A stretch of 64,000 nucleotides of DNA, from positions 1 to 64,000 of the forward strand of contig NZ_JAIXZS010000028.1 in assembly GCF_027489515.1 (NCBI RefSeq), in the 5' to 3' direction. This DNA comes from Novosphingobium sp. (lineage in GTDB: Bacteria; Pseudomonadota; Alphaproteobacteria; Sphingomonadales; Sphingomonadaceae). Below the pieces are notes generated by a model. That model did no database searches. It was given only the letters and a program-made list of their open reading frames with translations, and had not been told where the DNA came from. Positions 44,252 through 52,767 of this stretch are shown piece after piece (the first letter of the stretch is position 1; every line of letters begins with the position of its first letter). Made by a program: the position numbers and the translations under genes.

Positions 44252-44290
44252 GTGTAAACGAGATGCTCTACCAACTGAGCTAACCGCCCG
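44252..44290 (-). repeat. Right attachment-site repeat (orphan 5' half of tRNA-Val)
   Basis: Identical to 16223-16261. Here the tRNA 3' half is missing, so no tRNA can be made. The original chromosomal promoter still faces it from 44308-44336. Confidence 0.9.
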
Positions 44291-44307
44291 GCATGCCGGA
44301 AGCCGCG

Positions 44308-44336
44308 CTCATGCTGGGTTTTGGCCGCTTCGTCAA
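44308..44336 (-). promoter_or_regulatory. Original tRNA-Val promoter, now orphaned
   Basis: On the minus strand TTGACG (44331-44336), 17 bases, CATGAG (44308-44313), 18 bases before the repeat. It resembles the promoter at the left end and would now transcribe a half tRNA and then antisense RNA into the integrase gene. Confidence 0.6.
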
Positions 44337-44790
44337 TCGGCGCTGGAGTAGACGGTCGCCACGAGGCAGCAGCAAGGGCACATCAGCGCCCAGGATCGCT
44401 GCGAATTCGTCCGGCGGTATCGGCTTGTGAAAGGCGACGCCCGCTTTCATTCTGCTGGACAGCGCCGCCCCCGGGCGGCCTCGCAACGGCTGACAGGTCA
44501 GACACAATTCATCACGAAACAGACGAGTGCAGGCAATCGAATGACATCATCGCAGCATCCGCACCCTGATGCACCGGAGTCGACCATGCTGCTCGCCACG
44601 ACAGTTTACGCCGCGCCTTGCAATCCAGATCCGCTCAACGGCGCGGCCTGCCATGTCCACGTTGCGCAAATTCATGCCGAAGCCCACCGCCAATCTGCGC
44701 GCAACGCGGAACTTGCTGCGGCGGACTGATCCCGCTTCCTCACGGGGGCTTGCCGCCTCCCCTGCCCCCCTCTAGGTTTGGAACTGGCCC
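44337..44790. other. Gap between element end and two-component genes
   Basis: About 450 bases. A short frame (44541-44729, 62 codons) is open but weakly supported, with no clear Shine-Dalgarno sequence and no recognisable product. No other feature was seen. Confidence 0.4.
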
Positions 44791-45504
44791 ATGACTGCAC
44801 CTTCCATTCTGCTGGTTGAAGACGACGTTTCGCTTCGTATGCTGACCGCACGGGCGCTGCGGGAGAACGGCTATGCCGTGCGCACCGCCGCAACCGGCGC
44901 CGAAATGTGGGTCATGCTCGAAGCCGAACCTGCCGAGCTTGTCGTGCTCGACATCATGCTGCCCGGCGCCAGCGGGATCGAGCTGTTCCGCAAGCTGCGC
45001 CGGCAGAGCGATGTGCCGATCATTTTTGCATCCGCGCGCGGTAGCGAAGAAGACCGTGTGCTCGGACTCGAGCTCGGCGCGGATGACTACATCGCCAAGC
45101 CCTACAGCGCGCGCGAACTGATCGCCCGCATCGGCGCCGTGCTGCGGCGCGGCGGGGGCGAAGGCTTCACCAAGGGAGACGAGCGCACCAGCGAAGTCCA
45201 CTTCGATGGCTGGACACTGTCGCTCTCGCGCCGCGAACTGCGCTCGCCCAGCGGCGCGATGGTCGATCTCACCGGTGCCGAGTTCGATCTCCTCGCCACC
45301 TTCGTCAGCCACCGCCAGCGCGTGCTCGGCCGCGAACGGCTGATCGAGCTTTCGCGCACGCGTCTGGGCGACAGCTCGGATCGCAGCATCGATGTGCTGG
45401 TCAGCCGCCTGCGCCGCAAACTTTCCGCGAGCGGCGGCGAACCGCCGATCGTGACGGTGCGCGGCGTGGGCTACATGTTCAAGGCGGAAGTCCGGCGCGG
45501 TTGA
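44791..45504 (+). CDS. OmpR-type response regulator
   Basis: A 237-residue two-component response regulator. The receiver domain has Asp10-Asp11, the phosphoacceptor Asp54 in VVLDIMLPG and Lys103 in DDYIAKPYS; the C-terminal half is an OmpR winged helix (LTGAEFDLLATFVSHRQRVLGRERLIELSR, then SIDVLVSRLRRKL). The sensor kinase gene overlaps its stop (TTGA). It probably regulates the beta-barrel gene downstream, whose upstream region holds a palindrome. Confidence 0.94.
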   Translation: MTAPSILLVEDDVSLRMLTARALRENGYAVRTAATGAEMWVMLEAEPAELVVLDIMLPGASGIELFRKLRRQSDVPIIFASARGSEEDRVLGLELGADDYIAKPYSARELIARIGAVLRRGGGEGFTKGDERTSEVHFDGWTLSLSRRELRSPSGAMVDLTGAEFDLLATFVSHRQRVLGRERLIELSRTRLGDSSDRSIDVLVSRLRRKLSASGGEPPIVTVRGVGYMFKAEVRRG

Positions 45505-46856
45505 AACGCCCGAGCCGCCTCGGACTCCGGCGCCTTGGTCTGACCGAGCGGCTGCTGGCGATCCTGCTGCTGGTCGCTGCGGTCGATTTCCTCGCCAACA
45601 CCTTCCTGTTCGATTCGGCGACGACCACAGCGGTTCAGCGCGACGATGCCGCGCGCATCGGCGAGCACCTTGCGCTTGCCGCGCGCGCGATCCAGCGCGA
45701 GGAACCCGCGCACCGGGCCGAGGCGGCGCGGGCCCTGGCGACGCACCGCTTTCAGTTGGCGTGGCGGGCAAAAGCATCGCCCGAGGATCTGCGTTCGTCT
45801 GATCCTTCGCTTGCTGCGCGCATCCTCGCCGCCGGACCGGAAATCGGAGCGGACGGCCAGCGACTGGTCGTGCTGCACACCCACAGCAGCCGTGAAGTGG
45901 CCGGCACGCTGGTGCTCGCCGATGGCAGTGCCCTGCGCTTTCACACATATGCCGGTGAAGTCAGTGTCCAGCTCTCGTTCTGGCAGATCCTGCCGATGCT
46001 GCTGCCCACGCTGCTCCTCGGCGCGCTTGCCTGGCTGATGTTCCGCGCCACGACGCGTTCGCTCCAGCGCCTCGTGAGGGCGCTGCGGCACATCGAGACA
46101 CCCAGTCTCGGCGGCCTGCCCGAACAGGGACCCGACGAAGTGCGCCGATTGATCCGCGCCTTCAACCAGATGCAGCGCCGCATCCAGCGCCAGCAGGCCG
46201 AGCGGACACAGTCGATGCTCGCAATCGGCCATGACCTGCGCACGCCGCTGGCGCGGCTCCAGCTGCGGCTCGACGGTGTGCGGCTGGAGGACGAGACCCG
46301 CACCGAGCTGGAACACGATATCGGCGAGATGCGCAATCTGCTCGAATCGCTGCAGGCCTTCGTCGAAGCCGGCGGCACCCAGATCCCGCCACAGCGCATC
46401 GACATCGCGATCATGGCCGCCACGCTGGTCGACAGCGCGGCCGACCAGGGCATGGATGCGCACTATCACGGGCCCGAAAGCCTTGAGATCATGGCCCGCG
46501 CGGTATCGATCCGCCGGGCGCTGTCGAACCTGATCGACAATGCGCTGCACTATGCCGGCAATGTGCACGTTTCACTGACGCGCGAGCCCTATGCGGTCGT
46601 CATCCGGGTCGAGGATGATGGCCCGGGGATTCCCGAGGATCGCATCGAGGACGTGTTCCAGCCCTTCTTCCGGCTCGATACCGCCCGCACGCGTGACACG
46701 CCCGGCATGGGCCTGGGCCTCGCGATCGTGCAGGCGGCGGTCAAGCTCGAGGGGGGCACGTTGGCGCTCGTCAACAAGCGGCAGCACGATGGCGAAGGCA
46801 GCGGGCTGGCGGCGGTAATCAGTCTGCCCCTGCCGGCACAGGCCCCGGCCGGCTGA
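45501..46856 (+). CDS. Sensor histidine kinase
   Basis: A 451-residue membrane kinase. Transmembrane helices lie at about residues 17-35 and 163-181 (LPMLLPTLLLGALAWLMF), with a periplasmic sensor region between them. A HAMP-like linker precedes the H-box with His244 (AIGHDLRTPLARLQLR). The ATP-binding part has the N-box (NLIDNALHYAG), the G1 box (VEDDGPGIPED) and the G2 box (GMGLGLAIV). Start TTG at 45501 overlaps the response regulator stop. Confidence 0.93.
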   Translation: MKRPSRLGLRRLGLTERLLAILLLVAAVDFLANTFLFDSATTTAVQRDDAARIGEHLALAARAIQREEPAHRAEAARALATHRFQLAWRAKASPEDLRSSDPSLAARILAAGPEIGADGQRLVVLHTHSSREVAGTLVLADGSALRFHTYAGEVSVQLSFWQILPMLLPTLLLGALAWLMFRATTRSLQRLVRALRHIETPSLGGLPEQGPDEVRRLIRAFNQMQRRIQRQQAERTQSMLAIGHDLRTPLARLQLRLDGVRLEDETRTELEHDIGEMRNLLESLQAFVEAGGTQIPPQRIDIAIMAATLVDSAADQGMDAHYHGPESLEIMARAVSIRRALSNLIDNALHYAGNVHVSLTREPYAVVIRVEDDGPGIPEDRIEDVFQPFFRLDTARTRDTPGMGLGLAIVQAAVKLEGGTLALVNKRQHDGEGSGLAAVISLPLPAQAPAG

Positions 46857-46957
46857 ACCCGTCGCTGTTGCAAAAACAACGCAGCCTGAGTTTTTTGCAC
46901 TGCAACACGTATAGAAACATTTCGACACCATACAGCAATAATTCAGAAAAATTTTGA

Positions 46958-46972
46958 CGGTAAGTATTACCG
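46958..46972. promoter_or_regulatory. Palindrome upstream of the beta-barrel gene
   Basis: A perfect 15-bp palindrome CGGTAA-GTA-TTACCG, about 107 bases before the next ATG, overlapping a TTGACG that could serve as -35. It may be the site of the adjacent response regulator (inferred). Confidence 0.4.
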
Positions 46973-47078
46973 CACTGCACAAGACGTGGCACCGATTGGT
47001 GAGATGCTACGCAACGTGTGGCCGCAGGTAGGAACGGTATCCTTAATCTCGGGCTCGGTCCCAGGGAGGTCGTTCCAC

Positions 47079-48233
47079 ATGAAGTTCCGTCTCGCCACCG
47101 TGGCAGTTGTGTCTGCCGTTTCTTCGCTTGCAGCCACCGCCGCGCACGCCGAGGAAGCCGCACCTCCCCCGGCGCTTCTCCCGGCCCTTTCCGGCCCGTT
47201 GAGCTACAATCCCGATCCGGTCAGCGTCGAAGTGGCGGGCTCCAAACTCTATGTAACCGCCATCGGCAGCGGCTATGTGGGCACGCAGTCGAACACCACG
47301 CCGGGTGTGGACAGCAGCTTTGCCGATCTGTCGAACGCGCAGGTCATCGTGCAGAAGCCGGAAGGCGTGTTCCAGTTCCTCGTGCAGGCCGGCCTCTACA
47401 ATCAGGAAACGCTGGGCGCAGCCTTCGTGAAGTCCACCGACTACACCAGCAACAGCTACGGCGTGGTGCCCCAAGCTTGGATCAAGATCGCGCCTTCGTC
47501 CACGTTCAACGTGCAGGCCGGTATCCTGCCCACGCTGATCGGTCTGGAAGCGCCCTTCACTTTCCAGAACACCAACATCGAGCGCGGCATCCTGTGGGGC
47601 CAGGAAAACGTGATGACCCGCGGTGTGCAGGCCAATTTGACGGCGGGCAAACTGAGCTTCAGCCTCGCCTACACCGATGGCTTTTTCTCCGGCAAGCTCA
47701 ACTGGTTGTCAGGCATTGTCAGCTATGTTGATGGGCCGCACACCCTTTCGGTGGTGGTGGGCGGCGCGCTCAGCAAGAATTATCGCTCCACCTTCAACAC
47801 GCCGGTGGTGCAGAACAACACCACCATGGTCAACGTGATCTACAGCTATTCCGGCAGCAAGTGGCTGGTGCAGCCCTATTTCCAGTATGCCTGGGTGCCG
47901 GACCTGCCGCAGTTGGGCACCACCAAGGCGGAAAACTTCGCTGTCGGCCTGCTCGCCAAGTACAAGATCAACGACAACTGGAGCCTTCCGGTGCGCTTCG
48001 AGTATATCGACAGCAACCGCCCGAAGGCCACGGCAGCGAGCTTCCTCTATGGCCCGGGCTCCAACGCCTTCACCGCCACCATCACACCCACCTATACGTG
48101 GGACCGGTTCTTCATCCGGCCGGAGTTCTCCTATGTCCGCGCTGGCGACATCACCCCGGGCGCAGCCTTTGGTGCCGCGGGTCTGAACAAGGAACAGGTT
48201 CGCGGGCGGCTTGAATTCGGCGTGATGTTCTGA
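47079..48233 (+). CDS. Outer-membrane beta-barrel protein (porin-like)
   Basis: A 384-residue protein with a signal peptide (SAVSSLAATAAHA), a Pro-rich linker and a beta-barrel rich in aromatic and alternating strands, ending in FGVMF with a C-terminal Phe. The start ATG at 47079 is preceded by GGGAGG. Repeated strands such as AQVIVQKPEGVFQFLVQAGLYNQE and WLVQPYFQYAWVPD place it in the BBP2/OMP_b-brl group, probably a substrate channel of unknown specificity. A strong terminator follows 150 bases after the stop. Confidence 0.86.
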   Translation: MKFRLATVAVVSAVSSLAATAAHAEEAAPPPALLPALSGPLSYNPDPVSVEVAGSKLYVTAIGSGYVGTQSNTTPGVDSSFADLSNAQVIVQKPEGVFQFLVQAGLYNQETLGAAFVKSTDYTSNSYGVVPQAWIKIAPSSTFNVQAGILPTLIGLEAPFTFQNTNIERGILWGQENVMTRGVQANLTAGKLSFSLAYTDGFFSGKLNWLSGIVSYVDGPHTLSVVVGGALSKNYRSTFNTPVVQNNTTMVNVIYSYSGSKWLVQPYFQYAWVPDLPQLGTTKAENFAVGLLAKYKINDNWSLPVRFEYIDSNRPKATAASFLYGPGSNAFTATITPTYTWDRFFIRPEFSYVRAGDITPGAAFGAAGLNKEQVRGRLEFGVMF

Positions 48234-48767
48234 TCACCGCCGGGCAAGCGGACAGCGCGCGACGCGATCCGCTTGCCCGGCAAGATCGGCCAGCGAACAG
48301 AAGGCAGGCAAGACCAGCGCCGGCCCGACGCTCGTGGCCTCGCTCACGGCCGCGTTTGGATCGCATTCACGAGGTACGCAGCCTGTCCCCCCGATCGTTC
48401 GATCAGGGGGACCTTTTTTGTCTGCCTCAAAGCTGCAGCAATGCGCGGCCGATCGAGATTGATTCTCCCCGTCAGGCCCACCTGGAACCGGACGCGCGGC
48501 AGCGATCGTAGCCACTGCGCGGTGCCTAACCCGTTGTCGTTTCATCATGAGAAGGGAAAGGTGCGAACCTCCCGGTGAAGCGGGGGGGACCGGAAGGCTC
48601 GCACCCATTTGCGACCGCGAAGAGGAGCTTTGCTCCATCGACCCGATGCGCAAGAGGTGGGCTTCGTCCCCTGTGCTCTCAACCTGTCCCCGAGGGCAAA
48701 AGCCGCCACTCTTGGGCAGTTCAGCACCGGTGCTGCCGTATGGAGGCATCCGCCTCCGGAACCGGGT
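48234..48767. other. Gap between the barrel gene and the LOV regulator
   Basis: About 530 bases without a gene. It contains the terminator at 48385-48419, a hairpin of two stem segments at 48560-48605, and a 14-bp palindrome at 48723-48736 (CAGCACCGGTGCTG). These could include a small RNA, but no signature was recognised. Confidence 0.45.
48385..48419 (+). terminator. Rho-independent terminator
   Basis: A GTCCCCC/GGGGGAC stem, extended by GATC/GATC around a GTTC loop, with one mismatch, ends at 48412; it is followed by CTTTTTT. It is a strong terminator for the barrel transcript. Confidence 0.85.
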
Positions 48768-49409
48768 TCAGAGCCCGGCTTCGATCGCCATGCGGATCGC
48801 ATCTGCGCTTGTGCGCACGCCCAGCGCCCGCAGCACCGCCGCGCGGTGCAGCTTGACCGTCCGCTCGCTCAGCCCGAGCTCGTAGGCAATCTGCTTGTTG
48901 AGCCGACCCGCCGCGATGCATTCAAGGATCTCGCGCTGACGGCGCGATAGCGAAGCCACCTTCTCCCGCGCTTCAACCGACCGTGCCGATGGCACCGTAT
49001 CGGCAGCCCCGGCGATCTCAACCTGGCTGCCGAGGAACCATTCAAGCTCGCCCGCAGCATCGAAGATCGGCGCGATCATCACCGCGTTGCGGAACGGAGT
49101 TCCATCGCGCTTATAGTTGAGCAGTTCGACCATCACCGGGACTTTGGCCGCGATCCCGTCGCGCAGTTGCTGGGTGAGTTCCGGTTCGGTGCCGGGTCCC
49201 CGCAGAAAGCGGCAATTCCGACCAATGATCTCGTCGCGACCATAGCCAGTGAGGTCCATGAACGCCTGGTTGCAATCCACAATAGGATTATCGGGCAGAC
49301 GGGGGTTACTCACCACCGCGGCCACGAGGCTGTTCTCGATCATTGCGCCAATTGCCATATATCTTCCCTTCGGCTCCGGCGCGCCTTGCGCAATTGCCCT
49401 TAGGTCCAT
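48768..49409 (-). CDS. LOV-HTH blue-light transcription factor (EL222-like)
   Basis: A 213-residue photoreceptor. The LOV core contains GRNCRFLRG with the flavin-binding Cys66, and segments such as NPIVDCNQAFMDLTGY and LLNYKRDGTPFRNAV nearly identical to EL222 of Erythrobacter litoralis. The C-terminus is a LuxR-type helix-turn-helix (LSRRQREILECIAAGRLNKQIAYELGLSERTVKLHRAAVLRAL). Light-driven adduct formation should release the HTH to bind DNA. Start ATG at 49407-49409; it is divergent from folE. Confidence 0.9.
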   Translation of the reverse strand: MDLRAIAQGAPEPKGRYMAIGAMIENSLVAAVVSNPRLPDNPIVDCNQAFMDLTGYGRDEIIGRNCRFLRGPGTEPELTQQLRDGIAAKVPVMVELLNYKRDGTPFRNAVMIAPIFDAAGELEWFLGSQVEIAGAADTVPSARSVEAREKVASLSRRQREILECIAAGRLNKQIAYELGLSERTVKLHRAAVLRALGVRTSADAIRMAIEAGL

Positions 49410-49579
49410 GTTCCCAAAAACCGGCCCCGTCCCGATCCTTAGACCCAAGATTGCTGCATGGGTAAACTGATTTCCAACGGCGCTGCAAGATGTGCCGCAA
49501 GGATTATTGCCCGGTTCCTGCAGCAGAGGCGTTGCCCAACCTTGGCGCGCATTTACCCTCTCGCCGATGGAGCGCACGC

Positions 49580-50194
49580 ATGAATTACGTCAATCACGAG
49601 TTCGAGGCGCGCGACGAAGACGGCAAACTCGTTGTCCCTGAACCGGTTCAGGAAGCCATCCGCACTTTGCTGCGCTGGGCAGGCGATGATCCCGAGCGTG
49701 AGGGCCTGACCGATACGCCCGCGCGCGTCGGCCGTGCCTGGCGCGAATACTGCGCCGGTTACGAGGAAGATCCCGGCATACACCTGCGCCGCACCTTCAG
49801 CGAAGTTGCCGGCTACGATGAGGTCGTTCTGCTGCGCGACATTCCCTTCCAGTCGCATTGCGAACACCACCTTGCCCCGATCACCGGCACAGCCTCGATC
49901 GCCTATTTGCCCCGCAACCGTGTCGTCGGCATCTCCAAGCTTGCCCGCGTGCTGCACGGGTTTGCGCGCCGCCTTCAGATCCAGGAACGCCTGACCAGCG
50001 AAGTCGCCAACTGCATCTGGGACAATCTCCAGCCGCATGGCGTTGCCGTGGTGATCGAAGCGCAGCATGGTTGCATGACCGGGCGCGGCGTGCGCACCCC
50101 CGGCGTTGGCATGGTGACGAGCCGCATGCTGGGATGCTTCCTCGAGGATGACAGCAGCCGCAAGGAAGTGCTGTCGCTGATGGGCCGTAAGTAA
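49580..50194 (+). CDS. folE: GTP cyclohydrolase I
   Basis: A 204-residue enzyme converting GTP to 7,8-dihydroneopterin triphosphate for folate and pterin synthesis. The zinc and active-site residues appear in FQSHCEHHLAP (Cys94, His97) with the GRGV and HGCMTGRG segment holding the second Cys. It is the shorter FolE1 type. Start ATG at 49580. It lies 170 bases from the divergent LOV-HTH gene and is followed by a FAD oxidoreductase, so light control is likely. Confidence 0.95.
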   Translation: MNYVNHEFEARDEDGKLVVPEPVQEAIRTLLRWAGDDPEREGLTDTPARVGRAWREYCAGYEEDPGIHLRRTFSEVAGYDEVVLLRDIPFQSHCEHHLAPITGTASIAYLPRNRVVGISKLARVLHGFARRLQIQERLTSEVANCIWDNLQPHGVAVVIEAQHGCMTGRGVRTPGVGMVTSRMLGCFLEDDSSRKEVLSLMGRK

Positions 50195-50208
50195 CGGCTG
50201 CCAGACAG

Positions 50209-51162
50209 ATGCCGAGCGTTGCCATCGTCGGGGCCGGAATTGCCGGTCTTTCCTGCGCCAATGTTCTGGCCGAGGAAGGCTGGCAGGTCACCTTGTTCGA
50301 CAAGGGCCGCAAGGCCGGCGGCCGCATGGCTTCGCGCCGGATCGATACCGCGCATGGCGAGGCCAGCTTCGATTTCGGCGCACAGTATTTCACGGTGCGT
50401 GATGGCGGTTTTGCGGCCGAAGTCGCGCGCTGGGCCGAAGCCGGCCTTGCCGTGCGCTGGCCCGAAGCAGGTCCGGATGCGTGGATCGGCGTTCCTGCGA
50501 TGAACGTCGTGGTGCGCGAAATGGCCGGTCGCCATGAGGTCCGCTTCTCACACCACGTCAGCGGCCTTGCCCGTGAGGGCACGCAGTGGCGGCTGCTGGG
50601 TGAGGGCATGCCGGCCGAGCAGTTCGATGCTGCTGTCCTAGCCCTGCCTGCCGAGCAGACTGCACCAATCCTGACGCTGCACGATTTCGAACTGGCGCGG
50701 ACTGCGCTGTTTGCCCGGTCGCAGCCCTGCTGGACCGGCATGTTCGCGTTCGAGGAGCCGCTGCCGCAGAGCGATGATATCCTGCGCAACCATGGCATCC
50801 TCGCCTGGGCGGCGCGCGATAGCGCCAAACCGGGCCGGGCCGGGCCGGAAAGCTGGGTCGTCCAGGCGACACCGCAGTGGTCGACCGCGCATCTCGAACG
50901 CCAGCCCGAGGATATCGCGCCCCACCTCCTTGCCGCGCTTCACGAGGCGACCGGCGCCCATGCAGCCGTGCCGCTGGCGCATTCGATCCATCGCTGGCGC
51001 TATGCCCTTTCGGCGGGGACCGGCCTCGGTTGCCTGTGGAACGAGAACCAGCGAATCGGTGCTTGTGGCGATTGGCTTCTGGGCCCGCGCGTCGAATGCG
51101 CGTGGGTATCCGGTCGCCTGCTGGCCAAGCGAATGCTGGGTGCAGCGCGCGAAGCGGCCTGA
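50209..51162 (+). CDS. FAD-dependent oxidoreductase (renalase/amine-oxidase-like)
   Basis: A 317-residue flavoprotein. The FAD-binding motif is VAIVGAGIAGLSCANVLAEEGWQVTLFDKGRKAGGRM, and a second signature, IHRWRYAL with the C-terminal GACGDWLLGPRVECAWVSG, is typical of the renalase-like branch. It follows folE by 14 bases. In sphingomonad light-responsive clusters such oxidoreductases accompany photolyases, but no photolyase is here. The substrate is unknown. Confidence 0.85.
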   Translation: MPSVAIVGAGIAGLSCANVLAEEGWQVTLFDKGRKAGGRMASRRIDTAHGEASFDFGAQYFTVRDGGFAAEVARWAEAGLAVRWPEAGPDAWIGVPAMNVVVREMAGRHEVRFSHHVSGLAREGTQWRLLGEGMPAEQFDAAVLALPAEQTAPILTLHDFELARTALFARSQPCWTGMFAFEEPLPQSDDILRNHGILAWAARDSAKPGRAGPESWVVQATPQWSTAHLERQPEDIAPHLLAALHEATGAHAAVPLAHSIHRWRYALSAGTGLGCLWNENQRIGACGDWLLGPRVECAWVSGRLLAKRMLGAAREAA

Positions 51163-51361
51163 GCCTTCAGTTTCTTGCCCCAAATGTCATGACCGGTCGG
51201 AAGCCCGCCCAGTCATGCATTGCTGCGGCAGACGGCGGTTAACTTCGTGCAAACATGACCCGCTGCGCCTGATCGTCGGTAAAAGCCGTCGGTAAACGTT
51301 TACGGGTTGGCAGGATTTTATGCCGAATTCCTCGGCCACTTTTCGGACGAGGACTTATGCA

Positions 51362-52633
51362 ATGAGCGATCTGTTTCAGTTTGTGATCGATGGCGACACC
51401 ATCTCGATGTTCAAGATCGATGACGGTGAGACCGACGCGGTCCGCCTTCGTCCGAACCAGGAACTGCTCTACGATGCCGCCACCGGCGACGTGACCCTCA
51501 AGACCACGCTGGCCGACCACATCGCGCTTGGCCTGTTTCAACAGACGGCGGATACGACCGACGATCCCTCGTACTATGTCGGCGCCGGCCTCTCGTTCAC
51601 CACGCTGGACGGCACGCCGGTAATCACTGGCGGCGGGCATGACGACGACACGCCGGGCGAAGTGTCCGACGACAAGGACCTCGACGGCGATCCCGACGAT
51701 GTGATCCGCGCCGATGACAAGGGCGGCGAGCATCGCGGCGGCAGGGGCAATGACCATGTCTCGGGCGGACGCGGCGACGACAGCCTCTACGGCGATTCGG
51801 GCGATGACAATATCGCGGGCGGTCGCGGTGACGATGATCTCTATGGCGGCATCGGCGACGATGTGATGGCGGGTGGCACCGGCGCCGATACCCTTTCAGG
51901 CGAGGATGGCAACGACCGCGAACATGGCGGTGCGGGTGACGACAACGTCTCGGGCGGCGCCGGCAACGACGCGCTCGGCGGCGGCGCCGGAAACGACACG
52001 CTGAACGGCGATGACGGCAACGACAGGATCACCGGCGGGATTGGCAACGACGATGCCCATGGCGGCATCGGCAACGACAAGATCGACGGTGGTCTGGGCG
52101 ATGACAGCGTATCGGGCGAGGACGGCAACGACGTCCTGCTCGGCCGCGAGGGCAGCGACACGCTTTCGGGCGGCGCCGGCAACGACCGCGAGCACGGTGG
52201 CATCGGCGACGATACCCTTTCGGGCGATGCGGGCAACGACAAGCTCGATGGCGGCGACGGCGACGATACGCTTGACGGCGGCGCGGGCCGCGACGTCCTC
52301 ACCGGCGGAGACGGTGCCGATACCTTCGTGTTCACCGCAGACAGCTTTGCCAGCGCCGGGCGCAAGGGCGCCGACCTTGTGCGCGACTTCAGCCATTCCG
52401 AAGGCGATCACATCGACCTATCGGCAGTCGACGCCGACCTCGCTACCGATGGCGACCAGGCCTTCAGCTTCATCGGCACCGCCGATTTCAGCAAGACCGC
52501 CGGCGAGCTGCGTTACGTAGTGAAGGGCGAAAAGGCCTTCGTTGCGGGCGATCAGGACGGCGACGGCCTCGCCGATTTCGTGATCCGGCTGGACGATGTG
52601 ACCACGCTTGAAGCGGCTGACTTCGTGCTCTGA
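51362..52633 (+). CDS. RTX calcium-binding repeat protein
   Basis: A 423-residue Ca2+-binding protein with no N-terminal signal peptide. Residues about 125-335 contain around 22 GGxGxDxxx nonapeptide repeats (for example GGAGNDTLNGDDGNDRI), which bind calcium as a beta-roll. An M10/serralysin-type C-terminal domain (TFVFTADSFA, then GDHIDLSAVD and the final LEAADFVL) carries the type I secretion signal. The N-terminal 110 residues are unknown and do not match a protease. No type I secretion genes lie nearby. It starts at the ATG 51362. Confidence 0.88.
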   Translation: MSDLFQFVIDGDTISMFKIDDGETDAVRLRPNQELLYDAATGDVTLKTTLADHIALGLFQQTADTTDDPSYYVGAGLSFTTLDGTPVITGGGHDDDTPGEVSDDKDLDGDPDDVIRADDKGGEHRGGRGNDHVSGGRGDDSLYGDSGDDNIAGGRGDDDLYGGIGDDVMAGGTGADTLSGEDGNDREHGGAGDDNVSGGAGNDALGGGAGNDTLNGDDGNDRITGGIGNDDAHGGIGNDKIDGGLGDDSVSGEDGNDVLLGREGSDTLSGGAGNDREHGGIGDDTLSGDAGNDKLDGGDGDDTLDGGAGRDVLTGGDGADTFVFTADSFASAGRKGADLVRDFSHSEGDHIDLSAVDADLATDGDQAFSFIGTADFSKTAGELRYVVKGEKAFVAGDQDGDGLADFVIRLDDVTTLEAADFVL

Positions 52634-52667
52634 TGCACGGCTGACGGGTCCCGGGAGGGGATGCACG

Positions 52668-52702
52668 GCGGGGGCAGGTCCGGACAGCGGGCCTGCCCCC
52701 GC
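52668..52702 (+). terminator. Strong hairpin after the RTX gene
   Basis: An 11-bp perfect stem, GCGGGGGCAGG (52668-52678) with CCTGCCCCCGC (52692-52702). There is no T-run, so it may stabilise the message or act as a terminator with another factor. Confidence 0.55.
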
Positions 52703-52767
52703 TTGCGTCAGGCTTGGCAGGACCATGCGCGGCTCCCATCTGGGCGGAGGAACAGCGGGAGGCCAAG

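Larger units (their letters stand above)
16223..44290. mobile_element. 28-kb integrative element in tRNA-Val
   Basis: Bounded by a 39-bp perfect direct repeat (16223-16261 and 44252-44290) that equals the 5' half of tRNA-Val. Within it are a tyrosine recombinase next to the right repeat, an excisionase-like gene, an XRE repressor, a HUH-type protein, toxin-antitoxin genes, a copper cassette and a restriction-modification block. No conjugation genes were seen, so transfer would depend on a helper. Several stretches (around 16300-16650, 29700-30250, 33450-33750, 41400-42850) have codon use or base composition unlike the flanks. Confidence 0.88.

Noticed and set aside
16223..44290. Element as a complete prophage or conjugative element
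   Set aside because: No capsid, tail, terminase, relaxase or type IV secretion genes were seen. Only int, xis, a repressor and a small HUH protein suggest mobility.
44541..44729. A 62-codon frame after the element
   Set aside because: No Shine-Dalgarno sequence, no recognisable product, and alternative frames are equally open. Not enough support to call a gene.
51721..52330. Short repeated GC-rich units that could look like a repeat array
   Set aside because: They are the codons of RTX nonapeptides in frame. There are no constant repeats with unique spacers, so it is not CRISPR.
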